64,000 bases of DNA. It comes from Strigops habroptila (lineage: Eukaryota; Chordata; Aves; Psittaciformes; Psittacidae). Positions 23,746 to 34,653 of the stretch are shown piece after piece (position 1 is the stretch's first letter; every line of letters starts with the position of its first letter). The stretch covers positions 1-64,000 of the forward strand of contig NW_022651104.1 of the NCBI RefSeq assembly GCF_004027225.2, read 5' to 3'. Below the pieces are notes generated by a model. That model was given only the letters and a program-made list of their open reading frames with translations. It was not told the origin of the DNA and made no database searches. A program made the position numbers and the translations under genes.

Positions 23746-24093
23746 CAATGACGGGGGGGTCTCTCTGTCACAGTTTAATGCACAGACACTCACAGCTCAC
23801 ACCGACACCACGACGGGGGGGGGGGGGGCCGGCAGCACCTCATAACACCCATGGGACTCCCCCCCCTTTTCCCTTCCCCCTCCTTTTGTTTTGCACCAGC
23901 AACATCCGCCCCCCCCAACCCCGGGGGGGGGTGTGTCCCCAAATTAACCCCCCCCATTATAAATAATTAACACCCGGGGGGGGGGAGCCCCAATTTTCCC
24001 ATCATGCAACGCGTTGGCCTCCCCCCCACACCCCTCCAGCTCCATTATGGCTTTTGGCAGGTTTTGGGGTGCGGGGGGGGAGGTTGGGGGGCT

Positions 24094-24372
24094 TTAGGCA
24101 GAATTTGAGGTGCGGGGGGGTCCCCCCCAAGTGAGGGTGATGAAGGCTGAGGCCTTGTCCTTCAGCTGCCGCAGACAGAGGTGGCAGCTCCAACTGCCTG
24201 CGGGGGGGGACACACACACAAAGGGGGGGGGTCAATGGGGGGGGCACCCCCAAAAGACACACACACACCCCCCCCAGGGCCCGCACTGACCTTTGGGGGG
24301 CTCGGCCATGGCGGGGCTCAGGCAGTACATGTGGTACCCCCGGTCGCAATCGTCGCAGAACAGCAGCTGGTC
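24094..24372 (-). pseudogene. DPF1: DPF1-like last two exons, copy 1
   Basis: Exons 24,372-24,291 (82 nt) and 24,197-24,094 (104 nt, stop TAA) have canonical AG/GT borders. Together they encode the end of the second PHD finger of a DPF/BAF45 protein: [15 protein letters not shown], then [20 protein letters not shown]. The zinc ligands CxxC, HxxC and CxxC are all present. DPF proteins are BAF chromatin-remodelling subunits that read histone H3 tails. DPF1, as I recall it, ends at ITLT; here a Trp codon follows and 11 more residues precede TAA. Copy 1 has Lys in PPKG where copies 2 and 3 have Glu. No upstream DPF1 exons exist, so this is a truncated remnant. A poly(A)-type ATTAAA lies about 320 bases downstream on the minus strand. 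Confidence 0.8.
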
Positions 24373-24375
24373 CTG

Positions 24376-25190
24376 GGGGTGCACAATGGGGGGGTCGGGG
24401 TGGTTTTGGGGTTCAGTGGTTTGGGGGGGAGTTCAGAGTGGTTTTGGGGTACAGGGGGAAGTGTTGGGGGTTCAGGGGGTGTTTTGGGGGTGTTTGGAGA
24501 GGTCAGGGGGATGATTTGTGGGGTTCGGGGTGGTTTTAGGGTGCAGGGGGTGGGTCTAGGGGGTGTTTTGGGGGATATTTTGGGGGTGCAGGGAGCGGTT
24601 TGGGGTTGTTTTGGGTGTAGAGGGGTGTTTTGGGGTGCGGGGGGTGTCTTCAGGTGTTTCGAGGTCATTTTGGGGTGTTTTTGGGGTGGTTTTGGGTTTT
24701 TCTGGCATGGGGTTTTGGGGTGTTTCGGAGTGTTTGGGGTGCAGGAGGGGTGGTTTTGTGGTGGTTTGGGGTTGGTTTGGGGCGGTTTTGGGGTGGTTTA
24801 GGGTGTTTTGGGGTGTTCCAGGGTGGGTTTGAGGTGTTTTAGGGTGGTTTTGGGGTGTTTTGGGGATGGTTTTGGGGTGTTTCAAGGTCTTTTGAGTTGT
24901 TTCAGTGTGGTTTTGGGGGTGGTTTTGGGGTGTTTCAGGGTGTTGGGGGTGGTTTTGGGGTGCTGGGTATGTTTGAGGGGGTACTCGGGGGGTTGGGGTG
25001 TTTTGGGGGTGGTTTTGGGGTGTTTCAGGGTGGTTGGGGGTGGTTTTGGGGTGCTGGGGGTGGTTGGGGGTGTTCCAGGGGGGTTTCGGGGTGGTTTTGG
25101 GGTGCTGGGGGTGTTTGAGGGGGCTCGGGGGCTTTTGGGGTACTGGAGCTGTTTGGGGGTGCCCGGAGGGGTTTTGGGGTGCTGTATACT
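24376..25190. repeat. G-rich tandem array in the DPF1-like intron, copy 1
   Basis: Degenerate repeats of ggtggttttggggtgttt type run for about 0.8 kb on the plus strand, with many GGGG runs that could form G-quadruplexes. Copy 1 is about 155 bases longer than copy 2. The Pro/Thr- or Gly/Phe-rich open frames here are repeat artefacts. Confidence 0.92.
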
Positions 25191-25263
25191 GCCTCTGTTG
25201 AGTGCAAACCTCCAGCACCTCATTGCAAACTCCATGACCCCTGATATCGGGCACAAGAGAGGA

Positions 25264-25499
25264 GAGGATGCACGCAATTGGACTTTTAGGTGGGAAAGTG
25301 AGGAGCGAGAGCAATGCCGGTAGCACCGTTGCGGAGCTCACCGTGTGCAGAAGAGGCCCAGCACCAGCTTTTTATCCTGGCTCTTCGGCTGCAGGAGCAG
25401 GGCCCCGATGTTGTATGCGTGGTGAGCTCCACAACGATGCCACCGGCATCGCTCTCGCTCCTCGCTTTCCCACCTAAAAGTCCAATTGCGAGCATCCTC
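25264..25499. repeat. 236-bp hairpin element, copy 1
   Basis: Arms 25,264-25,342 and 25,421-25,499 (79 nt each) are inverted repeats with about 6 mismatches, around a 78-nt loop (25,343-25,420). Both arms start or end with gaggatgc...caattggacttttaggtg. Read on the minus strand, the loop contains a possible splice acceptor (ctgctcctgcag), ataaaaag and a gtgagc donor-like end. Copy 3 has the same orientation relative to its flanks; copy 2 has the whole element inverted. Confidence 0.9.
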
Positions 25500-25982
25500 T
25501 ACGGCGAGCACGCGAGGCTGTGCCGGAGTCAAGCGCGTAGAGCACAAACGTCCCCCCGCGCTCTCTGGCCCGCCCCCAGCCTCCGCTCAGCCCGGAGCTG
25601 GCCGGGGGCCACCGACACACATGGGAGCCCGGCGCGGAGCGGGCGGGCAGTGGCCGCCGTGACCCCCGAACCCCCTCGGTGCGCGGTGCGGGGGTGCCGG
25701 CCCCAGGAGCGCGGTCGGGCAAGGTGCCCGTGGTGCTGCTGACGCGAATTGACCCATCGGCCTATCGGCGCTCCGGGACCAGCGGGGAGCGGCACGCCGC
25801 GGAGCTGCGGCCGGGGAAGGCCGGTAACAACCCGGCTCCGCTCGGCCCGGAGAAGCCGGTGGGGGCCGGTGGGGGCCCCGGGACAGCAGCAGCTGCCGCG
25901 TCCGGCACGCGGGGAAGGAGAAGCAGCCCCTGGAGCGGCTTTATCGAGTGGGACCGCTGCTGGGGAGCGGCGGCTTCGGCTC
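25500..25982 (+). pseudogene. PIM-like kinase exon 1, truncated, copy 1
   Basis: CpG-rich 5' sequence leads into the kinase start at 25,912: [20 protein letters not shown] and GFGS, the glycine-rich loop of a PIM Ser/Thr kinase. At 25,982, inside the loop codons, the sequence switches to unrelated DNA, so the rest of the kinase is missing. Residues here (LYRVG, LLGSGG) match other PIM proteins better than copies 2 and 3 (LYFVG, LLGRGG). The upstream frame VLLTRIDPSAYRRSG is not in register with the kinase frame, so the start codon cannot be fixed. PIM-like genes are known to be expanded in songbirds. Confidence 0.78.
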
Positions 25983-26472
25983 AACACTCGGTCCCATGGC
26001 CAGACCCGACAGCGCAGACAGCCGGGGCCAGCTCCCCCCGCCCCAGCCCTAGACAAGACACCCCTGGAGAAAAGCAACCCTCAGCTGCAGGCTGAGGATC
26101 TGCCCGTGGCAGGGAAACGGCAGAGACCAGAACTACGGCCACAGGGAGCTGGGGAGCAGGAGCCGCTCCACATCTCCGGCAGGCTGCCGACGGGAACACT
26201 ACGGACCCAGGGACGGGCACGGGACACACACGGAGGGAAGGACCCACATGGAAAACCTGGGCATCAGCAGCTGCAGGAGCAAGGCAAGGGTTAGAAACCC
26301 ATGGGAATTATAAATAAATAACTCACCCACCAGCCAGAGCTCTTTAAAGAACAAGAAGAAAGTCATGAAAAGAAGTTAAAAACCAAACCTGGAGCAACAA
26401 GATAAAAGGCAAAAGTTTCTGTCACTAAAATCACTATTAACAGCTGTACAACACACTTTGTTCCTGTAGAAC
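25983..26472. other. Unique junction sequence after copy 1
   Basis: This sequence is not shared with copies 2 or 3. It begins directly after the broken PIM exon and has no recognisable gene or element. Confidence 0.5.
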
Positions 26473-26741
26473 TGTCGTGGGTTAAAGGGGACAGAGCATA
26501 AAACTAGCTAGGGGAAAGGAAAACGCTGTCTCTGTCCTGGCTCTGCTTCCTCCCAGCTTCCCGTGCCCCTCCTCACTGCAGAGCCTGAGAGAGTGAAAAG
26601 TGCTTGCTCAGGGTCAGTGCTACCAAGCAACAACTAAACCATCGGTGTGTTACCAGCGTTATTCCCAGAATAAAGCCAGAACACAGCATTGCACCAGCTA
26701 CAGGGAAGAGAGTTAATGCTATCCCAGCCAAACCCAGGACA
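26473..26741 (-). mobile_element. Short avian ERV LTR
   Basis: On the plus strand it begins TGTCGTGGGTTAA and ends CCCAGGACA. These are the inverted ends of a common avian ERV3/ERVL-type LTR, which read 5' TGTCCTGG...CCACGACA on the minus strand. At 269 bp it is probably internally deleted. Related fragments lie near 510-613, 3,965-4,085, 15,430-15,562 and 36,650-36,782. Family assignment is from memory. Confidence 0.55.
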
Positions 26742-26774
26742 GTATCCACCCCTTATTCCTAAATGAGCAGTTTG

Positions 26775-27090
26775 TACCATAAAATGAGGCTTTGGAGCCC
26801 CAAAACGAGTCTTTCAACTGCAGAATCTGAGCTTTGGACCCTAAACATGAGGCTTTGGGACTTAAAACTGGGGCTTTGAGCCATGCTAGAGGGGTTTGGT
26901 TCCTCCAAATGAGGGTTTCGACCGCTTAAGAGGCTGCTTGGACCCTAAAAATGCCTGATTGGATCCTAAAAATGACATCCTGGAATCTGAAAAGGAGACT
27001 CTGTAAACTGAACCTGAGGCTTTGGACCCTGCAAACGACGCTTTAGAAGCAAAACCTGAGACTTTGGAAAGTCAAAAAGAGGATTTAGAC
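26775..27090. repeat. Degenerate tandem repeat, ~20-30 bp units
   Basis: Repeated variants of aaaatgaggctttggaccct, for example near 26,780, 26,845, 26,870 and 27,020. Units vary in length and sequence. Not found elsewhere in the window. Confidence 0.65.
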
Positions 27091-27105
27091 ATGAGTAAGA
27101 AGGGT

Positions 27106-27725
27106 TTATTTTCCTGCTTTCCTCCTTTCCCTTTCCTTCCTGTCCTCCTTTCCTTTCAGTTTTCCTTTCCTTTCAGTTTTTTCCTTTGTACTCCTTTCCT
27201 TTGCTTTCCTTTTCTTCCTTTTCCTTTTCCTTTTCATTTTCCTTTTCCCTTTCCCTTTCATTCCCATGCCTTTCCCCTTTCCACCCCTTTTCTCACCCCT
27301 TTCCTCACCCGTCCTTTCCATCCATTTCCTTCCCATTCGTTCCCGTTCCTTCCCTTTCCTTTTCCCTTTCCACCCCTCCCCACCCCATTCCACCTTTCCT
27401 CACCCATTTCCTTTCCTTTCCTTTCCTTTCCTTTCCTTTCCTTTCCTTTCCTTTCCTTTCCTTTCCTTCCCTTTCCTTCTATTTCCTTCCCTTTCCTTCC
27501 CTTTCCTTTCCTTCCCTTCTGATTCCTCACCACTTGCCTTCCATTCCCTTTCATTCCTATGCCCTTTCCTTCACTTCCCTTCCCTTTCCCTCCCTATTCC
27601 ATTCACTTCCTGTTCCCTTCCCATCACTCCACATCCTATTCCCTTCCCTTCCCATCCATTTCCTTCCTATTCCTTTCCTTTTCCTTCCCTTCCCATCCAT
27701 TCCTATTCCTCACGACTTCCCTTCC
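27106..27725. repeat. Polypyrimidine tract with (CCTTT)n microsatellite
   Basis: More than 600 bases almost purely C and T on the plus strand, with a perfect pentanucleotide run (CCTTT)n near 27,408-27,468. Such mirror-symmetric purine/pyrimidine tracts can form triplex (H-DNA). It ends exactly where a partial copy of gene A begins. The Ser/Phe/Pro-rich open frame across it is an artefact. Confidence 0.95.
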
Positions 27726-27738
27726 CATTGCTGTTCCA

Positions 27739-28238
27739 CCTGCTTCTTGCTGGTTCTCAGGATCCCAGCCAAGGGCAGGAGCAGCAGCTTCCTCTTTTTG
27801 GATGTGGCTGTGACCTGCAGAGCTGCGTCCATTACTCTGATGCTCTGCAGGGCAGGTGCATGTCTCTGCCCCTGTGGTGCTGCCTCCTTCTTGCCAAGGT
27901 TATTGGAAGCTGGTGCCGGTGCCACGGGAAGGAGACGTGCCTGGTGCTCCTCTTCCTCAGGAGCTCTGGCCACACAGCTCTTCTTCGGCTGCTCCGAAGG
28001 CCTGGTCTTGCTGGGCTGGGGGGGCAGATGCCGTGCAACAGGCGTGTAGTGCACACCGAGGAACTTGGTGTTGATGCAGGAATTCATGCGTGCCGCCGGC
28101 ATTGCTGGCAGGTGCTCTGCTGCTTGCCCTGTGTTCCTGCTCTGGGGAGCACCGGTGCCCCCATGGGTGTGAGAATGACGTGTGGGCTGAGCGGCAGGGG
28201 CCTTGCTGCTGCCAGCCACCGGGACAGTGTCTGTTCTT
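27739..28238 (-). pseudogene. Gene A exon 3 fragment, 3' part
   Basis: Matches 11,776-12,275 of copy 1 (middle of exon 3) nearly base for base, but lacks both exon ends. A CR1 interrupts it at 28,239 and the rest follows at 29,734. With no promoter, start or last exon it cannot encode gene A. Confidence 0.88.
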
Positions 28239-29733
28239 AGAATCATAGAATCATAGAATAGTAAGGGTTGGAAGGGACCTTAAGATCATCTAGTTCCAAC
28301 CCCCCTGCCATGGGCAGGGACACCTTGCACTAAACCATGTGGTCCAAGGCTCTGTCCAACCTGGCGTTGAACACCGCCAGGGATGGAGCATCCACAACCT
28401 CCCTGGGCAACCCATTCCAGCGCCTCACCACCCTCACTGTAAAGAACTTCCTCCTTATATCTAATCTAAACTTCCCCTGTTTAAGTTTGAACCCATTACC
28501 CCTCGTCCTACCACTACAGTCCCTTAGGAAGAGTCCCTCCCCAGCATCCTTATAGACCCCCTTCAGATACTGGAAGGCTGCTATGAGGTCTCCACGCAGC
28601 CTTCTCTTCTCCAGGCTGAACAGCCCCAACTCTCTCAGCCTGTCTTCGTACAGGAGGTGCTCCAGCCCTCTTATCATCCTCGTGGCCCTCCTCTGGACTC
28701 GCTCCAACAGCTCCATGTCCTTTTTATGTTGAGGACACCAGAGCTGTACGCAGTACTCCAAGTGAGGTCTCACAAGAGCAGAGTAGAGGGGCAGGATCAC
28801 CTCCTTTGACCTGCTGGTCACGCTTCTTTTGATGCAGCCCAGGATACGGTTGGCTTTCTGGGCTGCGAGCACACACTGAAGCTGGCTCATGTTGAGCTTC
28901 TCATCAACCAACGCCCCCAAGTCCTTCTCCTCAGCCTGCTCTGAATCTCTTCTCCGCCCAACCTGTAGCAGTGCCTGGGATTGCCCCGACCCAGGTGTAG
29001 GACCTTACACTTGGCTTGGTTAAACTTCATAAGGTTGGCATCGGCCCACCTCACAAGCCTGTCAAGGTCCCTCTGGATGGCATCCCTTCCCTCCAGCGTA
29101 TCAACTGAACCACACAGCTTGGTGTTGTCGGCAAACTTGCTGAGGGCGCACTCAATCCCACTGTCCATGTCGCCAACAAAGATGCTGGACAGGACCGGTC
29201 CCAACACCGATCCCTGAGGGACACCACTCGTTACAGGTTTCCAACAGGACATCGAGCCGTTGACCACAACTCTTTACGTGTGGCCATCCAGCCAGTTCTT
29301 TATCCACCGAGTGGTCCATCTATCAAATTGATGTCTCTCCAATTTAGAGACAAGGATGTCATGCAGGACAGTGTCGAACGCTTTGCACAAGTCCAGGTAG
29401 ATGACGTCAACTGCTCTGCCCCTGTCCATCAGTTCTGTGGCTCCATCTTAGAAGGCCACCAAATTGGTCAGGCAGGATTTCCCCTTAGTGAAGCCATGTT
29501 GGCTGTCACCAACCACCTCGTTGTTTTTCATGTGCCTTAGCATATTTTCCAGGAGAATCTGCTCCAAGATTTTGCCAGGCACAGAGGTGAGGCTGACTGG
29601 TCTGTAGTTCCCCGGGTCTTCCACCTTCCCCTTCTTGAAAATGGGGGTTACGTTACCCTTCTTCCAGTCATCGGGAACTTCACCTGACTGCCACGATTTT
29701 TCAAATATGATGGACAGTGGTTTAGCAACTTCA
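28239..29733 (-). mobile_element. CR1 LINE, 5'-truncated, inserted in gene A fragment
   Basis: On the minus strand it encodes parts of the CR1 reverse transcriptase: [52 protein letters not shown], then [12 protein letters not shown] (the YADD-like box position) and the C-terminal NGLPREVV region. The low-coordinate end carries the tail agaatcatagaatcatagaa. The pentamer TTCTT flanks it at 28,234-28,238 and 29,734-29,738, perhaps a target-site duplication. At about 1.5 kb it is the longest CR1 in the window. Frames are interrupted, so it is inactive. Confidence 0.93.
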
Positions 29734-29937
29734 TTCTTGTCCTCATCCCTGCAGCCCTGCTGTGTGCCAGGTGCTGCCGTGGCGCTGGCTGCCGGTGGGC
29801 TCCCCGGCTCCCAGTGCTGTTCTTGCACAGGACTGTGCTCACGCTGCCTGAGCTCTTCATTGCAGAGGCAGAGGCTGTGGGGCTGAGTGGGGCAGGTGTC
29901 CAGCAGGTCTCTGGCTATGCAACTCTGCTGCCATGAC
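29734..29937 (-). pseudogene. Gene A exon 3 fragment, 5' part
   Basis: Continuation of the exon 3 fragment beyond the CR1, matching copy 1 up to about 12,474. It breaks at ccatgac into 60 bases of unshared sequence before amplicon copy 2 starts at 30,001. Confidence 0.85.
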
Positions 29938-30675
29938 AAGGTGGTTTCCTGTCCCCAAACACAAACCAAGAGCTGTGTCCGCCTTCCTGCCCAAATACAC
30001 CTGCAGCCTCAGACCCACCTCCCTGTCCTTCCTCTGCTGCAGCCCCGGGGACACGAGGCCATGGCTTGGGGCAGCTGTAAGACCCCCTGCACTCAGGTGC
30101 TCGGAAGCTGCAGGATGGGGATGGAGGGGATCGAGCGGGGTCACCCGTCTGCTTCCCATTTACAGTTCTGCTTCTGGAAACACTGCCAGCTTCTCACTGC
30201 ATTGCTCCAGTGCTTGCGCGTGCAAGAGGAGCAGGAGAATTGCAATCTCTTGTCCCTTATCTCCGGCCTTAGCAACTCCAAGCCTCGCTCCTTATTCCTC
30301 CCGTCCTTTCTACACCCCTCTCATTCCGGTCACTGGGCTGCAGCACGCAGCGGGCTCCAAAAACCAGCTGACGTGGGAGCCGCTGCATCACACGCTGTCT
30401 CATCCCATCGGGAGGCACTTTTCCTACATGGGCAGCACGCACTGCCAAGAGCCAGCGGGACTGCAAGCTCACCAGCTGGGAAGTGCTGCAAGGAAAGGGG
30501 TCGCTCCGCAGGCTTCTCTGCTACCGACAGGAGGGAAAAGCTGAAGCAGGCAGAGGCGAGCCCTGGGGGGAAAGCGACATGGTTTATTAGCCCGAGAAGG
30601 TGTCCACAGTGAGTGCAGGCTGCAGCACGATGTCCTCAGCGCAGCTCCCTCAGGCCTGGAGCTGGCAGCGGGGCA

Positions 30676-33600
30676 CTACTCCTCCACTTGTGGGTTCATG
30701 CAAGAGCAGCTGCAAGCCTTGCACAGACCCTTCAGCACCCTTCTGAAGCAGGATGGTTGCTGCTCTTGGACCTCTTCATGTCTGCCATAATGCAATTCTG
30801 TTTGCGGGAAGACGTAGAAGGCTCTGGGGAAAGAATAGCTGTAGTTGTAGTAATAGGGGGACCTCTCGTAAATGTCTGCTTCCATCCACGTATAAGGTCT
30901 ACAACTGGGGTGATTGCAGTGAGGGATTTGAGCCCCTGTAGGAGGAGGGGAGGCCGGGGCACTGCCGGACTTGAACAGACGCTGCCTCCAGCTTAGCCTG
31001 GATGCCTCTTGCCTCCAGGGTGTCGCTGCCCTTTCATGAGCTGCTGCATACGCTGCCTGTGCATCCTCGTAGAATCGCGGGGTAGCAAAGGTTGTGCTGG
31101 CCTCTCCTTGGTGCTTTTTAGGTGCTTTCCTCACTCCGCGCCCGAATACAGCCTGCAGAGCTCTGTTGAGAACTGAGAGCCTGGGTGCGGTCCGTCTCTG
31201 CGCGTGTGGTGGGAGCTGACTCCAGGAATGTCCTGATCCCTGCCTCCGGGCCCGTGATGGTGTCTCTCTCTGGGCCTCTGCTGGTGTTGGCACAGGAGAC
31301 TCGGTGGACTGAACTTCTGCAGGTCTCCTTGCTGCCGTCGACACATCTACTCCTTCAGCCACGTCCTGCTCTTCCAGAGACTGCTGGATAGTTTCCTGCA
31401 TCACAGCAAAACCCCCGCGAATGACATCCCTCACGAACTGGCTGGCTAGTTCCTGTGGAACAAACTCAGAGGCTATGGGGCTGAGCAGAGCAAGTGCCTC
31501 CTTCTGGGCCTCTTTGTCTTCCTCCTGCTTGCTAAAGGCACAGGAAGCTCGTGCCGATGCTGCCTTCTCTTTTGCTGCTGGGACGAGAGGGGCTGTGCTT
31601 GGCTCTCCCTGAGGCTCTGCGGCCACAGGAGACTCTGTGTCCTCAACTGCTGCAGGTCTCATTGCTGCCACTGACACATTCACATGGCTTTGAGCCATGT
31701 CCTCCTGTTCCAGAGGCTGCTCATCAAAGCCAGGGGAAGCTGATGCCAGTGCCTCCTCCTGCTCTTGTTGCACAGCAGTGAGAGGTGCCTGGTGCTGCTC
31801 TTCCTCAGCAGCTCCAGCCAGGCTCGGAGCTGCCGGCTCGGTGTCCGTGGGACCAGCCGGGGCAGGAGACACGCTCTGCAGGTCTCCAGCTGCCTCTGCT
31901 GCCGCATCTGTGCCCATGCTGCTGAGGATGCTGGATTCCTCCTGGATATGCAATCGGGGGTCCTGGAAGAGCTCTGGCACCAAGGGGCATATCCAGATTT
32001 TGTCTGTGGTGATGACTTCCGCATGGGACAGGACATTGTCGATGTCCTCAACGCACTGTTTCTCCCCCTCTGCAGGCAAGGCTGCTGACTCCTCCTGTGA
32101 ACACACAGCAGAACATCAGGAGCTAACAGCTCTCCCCAGCCGTGTCTCTCTCGGGGGTGGAGGGAGTTTTGTGGGTGCCGTGCCATGGGCTGCCTTCTCC
32201 CCTGTGGCCCTGTGACCAGCGCCAGGGCTGGGTGGTGCATTGGCCCGTCACTTGGTCCTGGGGCTGCTGCTGGTGGCTGCTCACTGGGGAGGTCCCTCCC
32301 GGGCTGCTCTCCTTCAGTGCCTTTGCTCCAGAGGAGGGGTGCAGGACGGGAGAGCAAGAGCACAGGCAGGGGAGGGAGGGGATGTCAGCGGGATGGCACA
32401 GGGAGCACCAGCAATGCCCCTGCCACGCACAGCCTGGGGTCTGGGGCTGCCTCCAGCACCTTGGCATCGCTGGTGCCGGCCACACGCTGTCACTCACCTG
32501 GTGCTGAGAGTCCTGAGCCAAGGGAGAAGCTGCTGCTTCTCCTTCATCGTCTGCTCCAGGGGCAGGGGGCGGTGTTCCAGCATCTGCCCCAGGGATCTCA
32601 GTCAAAGAAGGTGTCACATCCCCCTCGTGTGCTGCCGGGGAGACACCGGCTCTTATGGCCTCTTCTTGATGGTCTCCAGCCACAGGAGACACCATGTCTT
32701 CTCCACCCTCGGCTGCTGCTGGCGAGCCACCGGCTCTTATGGCCTCTTCTTGATGGTCTCCAGCCACAGGAGACACCATTTCTTCTCCACCCTCGGCTGC
32801 TGCTGGGACGAGAGGGGCTGTGCTTGGCTCTCCCTGAGGCTCTGCGGCTACAGGAGACTCCGTGTCCTCAACTGCTGCAGGTCTCATTGCTGCCATTGGC
32901 ACACGCACATGGCTCACAGCAGACTCGGTGTCCTTAAGTGCTGCATGCAGCGATGCTGCCATCGCCGCATGCCAGCTTTGGCTTGTGTCTTGCCCTTCCG
33001 CCTGCTTCTTGCTGGTTCTCAGGATCCCAGCCGAGGGCAGGAGCAGCAGCTTCCTCTTTTTGGATGTGGCTGTGACCTGCAGAGCTGCGTCCATTACTCT
33101 GATGCTCTGCAGGGCAGGTGCATGTCTCTGCCCCTGTGGTGCTGCCTCCTTCTTGCCAAGGTTATTAGAAGCTGGTGCCGGTGCCACAGGAAGGAGACGT
33201 GCCTGGTGCTCCTCTTCCTCAGGAGCTCTGGCCACACAGCTCTTCTTCGGCTGCTCCGAAGACCTGGTCTTGCTGGGCTGGGGGGGCAGATGCCGTGCAA
33301 CAGGCGTGTAGTGCACACCGAGGAACTTGGTGTTGATGCAGGAATTCATGCGTGCCGCCGGCATTGCTGGCAGGTGCTCTGCTGCTTGCCCTGTGTTCCT
33401 GCTCTGGGGAGCACCGGTGCCCCCATGGGTGCGAGAATGAAGTGTGGGCTGAGCGGCAGGGGCCTTGCTGCTGCCAGCCACCGGGACAGTGTCTGTCCTT
33501 GTCCTCATCCCTGCAGCCCTGCTGTGTGCCAGGTCCTGCCGTGGCGCTGGCTGCTGGAGGGCTCCCCGGCTCCCAGTGCTGTTCTTGCGCAGGACTGCGC

Positions 33601-34653
33601 TCACGCTGCCTGAACTCTTCATTGCAGAGGCAGAGGCTGTGGGGCTGAGTGGGGCAGGTGTCTGGCAGGTCTCTGGCCATGCAACTCTGCTGCCATGACT
33701 TGGTTTGCAGCGCAGCTGGGCTGCAGTTTTGAGAAGCTGCTGTTGGCTGCTGCTCGTGCTGCCGATGGCCAAGCTGCTGACAGTGTCAGAAGCTGCAGAG
33801 GTTGCTGGTGTCACAGGCGGCAGCCTGCAGGAGGTGACGACTGGTGTCTTTGAGCGATGAGGCGGCCGGTGTGCCATTGCCACCAATGGTGGCAGACGAA
33901 GCGTCTGCTCATGCATTGGCCCACTGCTGCGGGGCAGCATCCCTCGGTGCCCCGCGCTGCTCATCTGTAAGAGAAGCCGAGGAGAGAAGCTGTGTGATGG
34001 TGTCCCTTGCGCCCGCGTCCCAGCGGGCTGAGCTCTTGCACTTGGGCTCCCCTGCCAGCCCCAGGGCAGGGCTCAGCCCCGCAGGCGGCTGCCGCCTGCT
34101 CCCAGAGCCGGCTGGGGACAGGGCTGGCCACCCGCAGCCCTCGGCCGCTGCCCAGAGCACCCCCGGCACGCCGGGGAGCTGGCTGGGTACGGCGTGGGGG
34201 CCTCAGCTTGCTCCCTCCCGCACCTCCCGCCTGCCCGTCAGCAGCTCCCGGGGTTGGGACGACGTTCGGCCCCGTCTCCCTCAGGCTCCCTACCTGTGCC
34301 TGCTGGTTGGCGACAGGCTGAAACCTCTCTGGGTTGGGCACCCGTGCCTGCGTGATCCCATGGTGGGACGAGGCCTGGCTCGGGCTGCCCTGCGGCTGTT
34401 CCTCGGGCTGCCTGCGGGCCACCTGCGGGCAGGAGGAGGAGGAGGAAGAGGTGTGTGATGGAAGTGGCTGCCTTGGCACAGCGGCCCCCGCAGTGCCGGC
34501 AAGCCCGGCCCCGGCACCAAGGCAGCTCCGTGCGGCCCCGTCCCACCAGCGGCCTCCCCCTCCTGCCCCGGCTCTCACCTGGCACATCCTCTGTGCGCTT
34601 GGCCTGCCCTCAGCGGGCTGGGAACGGGCGTTCGCCTCTTTGCCCACGGGCAT
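30676..34653 (-). CDS. Gene A copy 2: uncharacterised four-exon repeat-rich protein
   Basis: Same structure as copy 1: exons 34,653-34,579, 34,422-34,294, 33,964-32,498 and 32,094-30,676, with all splice sites, the TATA-like box (34,757-34,765) and the poly(A) signal (30,583-30,588) preserved. All four exons are open and in phase 0, giving about 1,029 residues. Differences from copy 1 are few and mostly change the amino acid, for example in exon 4 Met to Val and Val to Ile in the RDV/IRGG segment, Lys to Glu in QSTESPV and Ile to Thr in PVPTPAE. Either both copies are young or they are homogenised by gene conversion. Function unknown. Confidence 0.6.

Larger units (their letters stand above)
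8776..25982 (+). repeat. Amplicon copy 1 (17.2 kb)
   Basis: This block is repeated in the same orientation at 30,001-47,040. The offset is 21,225 bases at the left end, 21,214 around 21.9-24 kb and 21,058 at the right end; the drift comes from indels and a shorter G-rich tandem array in copy 2. The left edge is at ctgcagcctcagacc. The right edge falls inside PIM-like exon 1, after which copy 1 switches to unrelated sequence. Confidence 0.93.

Noticed and set aside
24556..25341. Pro/Thr/His-rich minus-strand frame
   Set aside because: Product of the tandem intron array; no real exon borders.
27022..28240. Ser/Phe/Pro-rich plus-strand frames
   Set aside because: Translation of the polypyrimidine tract fused by chance to antisense gene A sequence.
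28330..28920. 196-codon minus-strand frame resembling a host gene
   Set aside because: It is the C-terminal part of CR1 ORF2.
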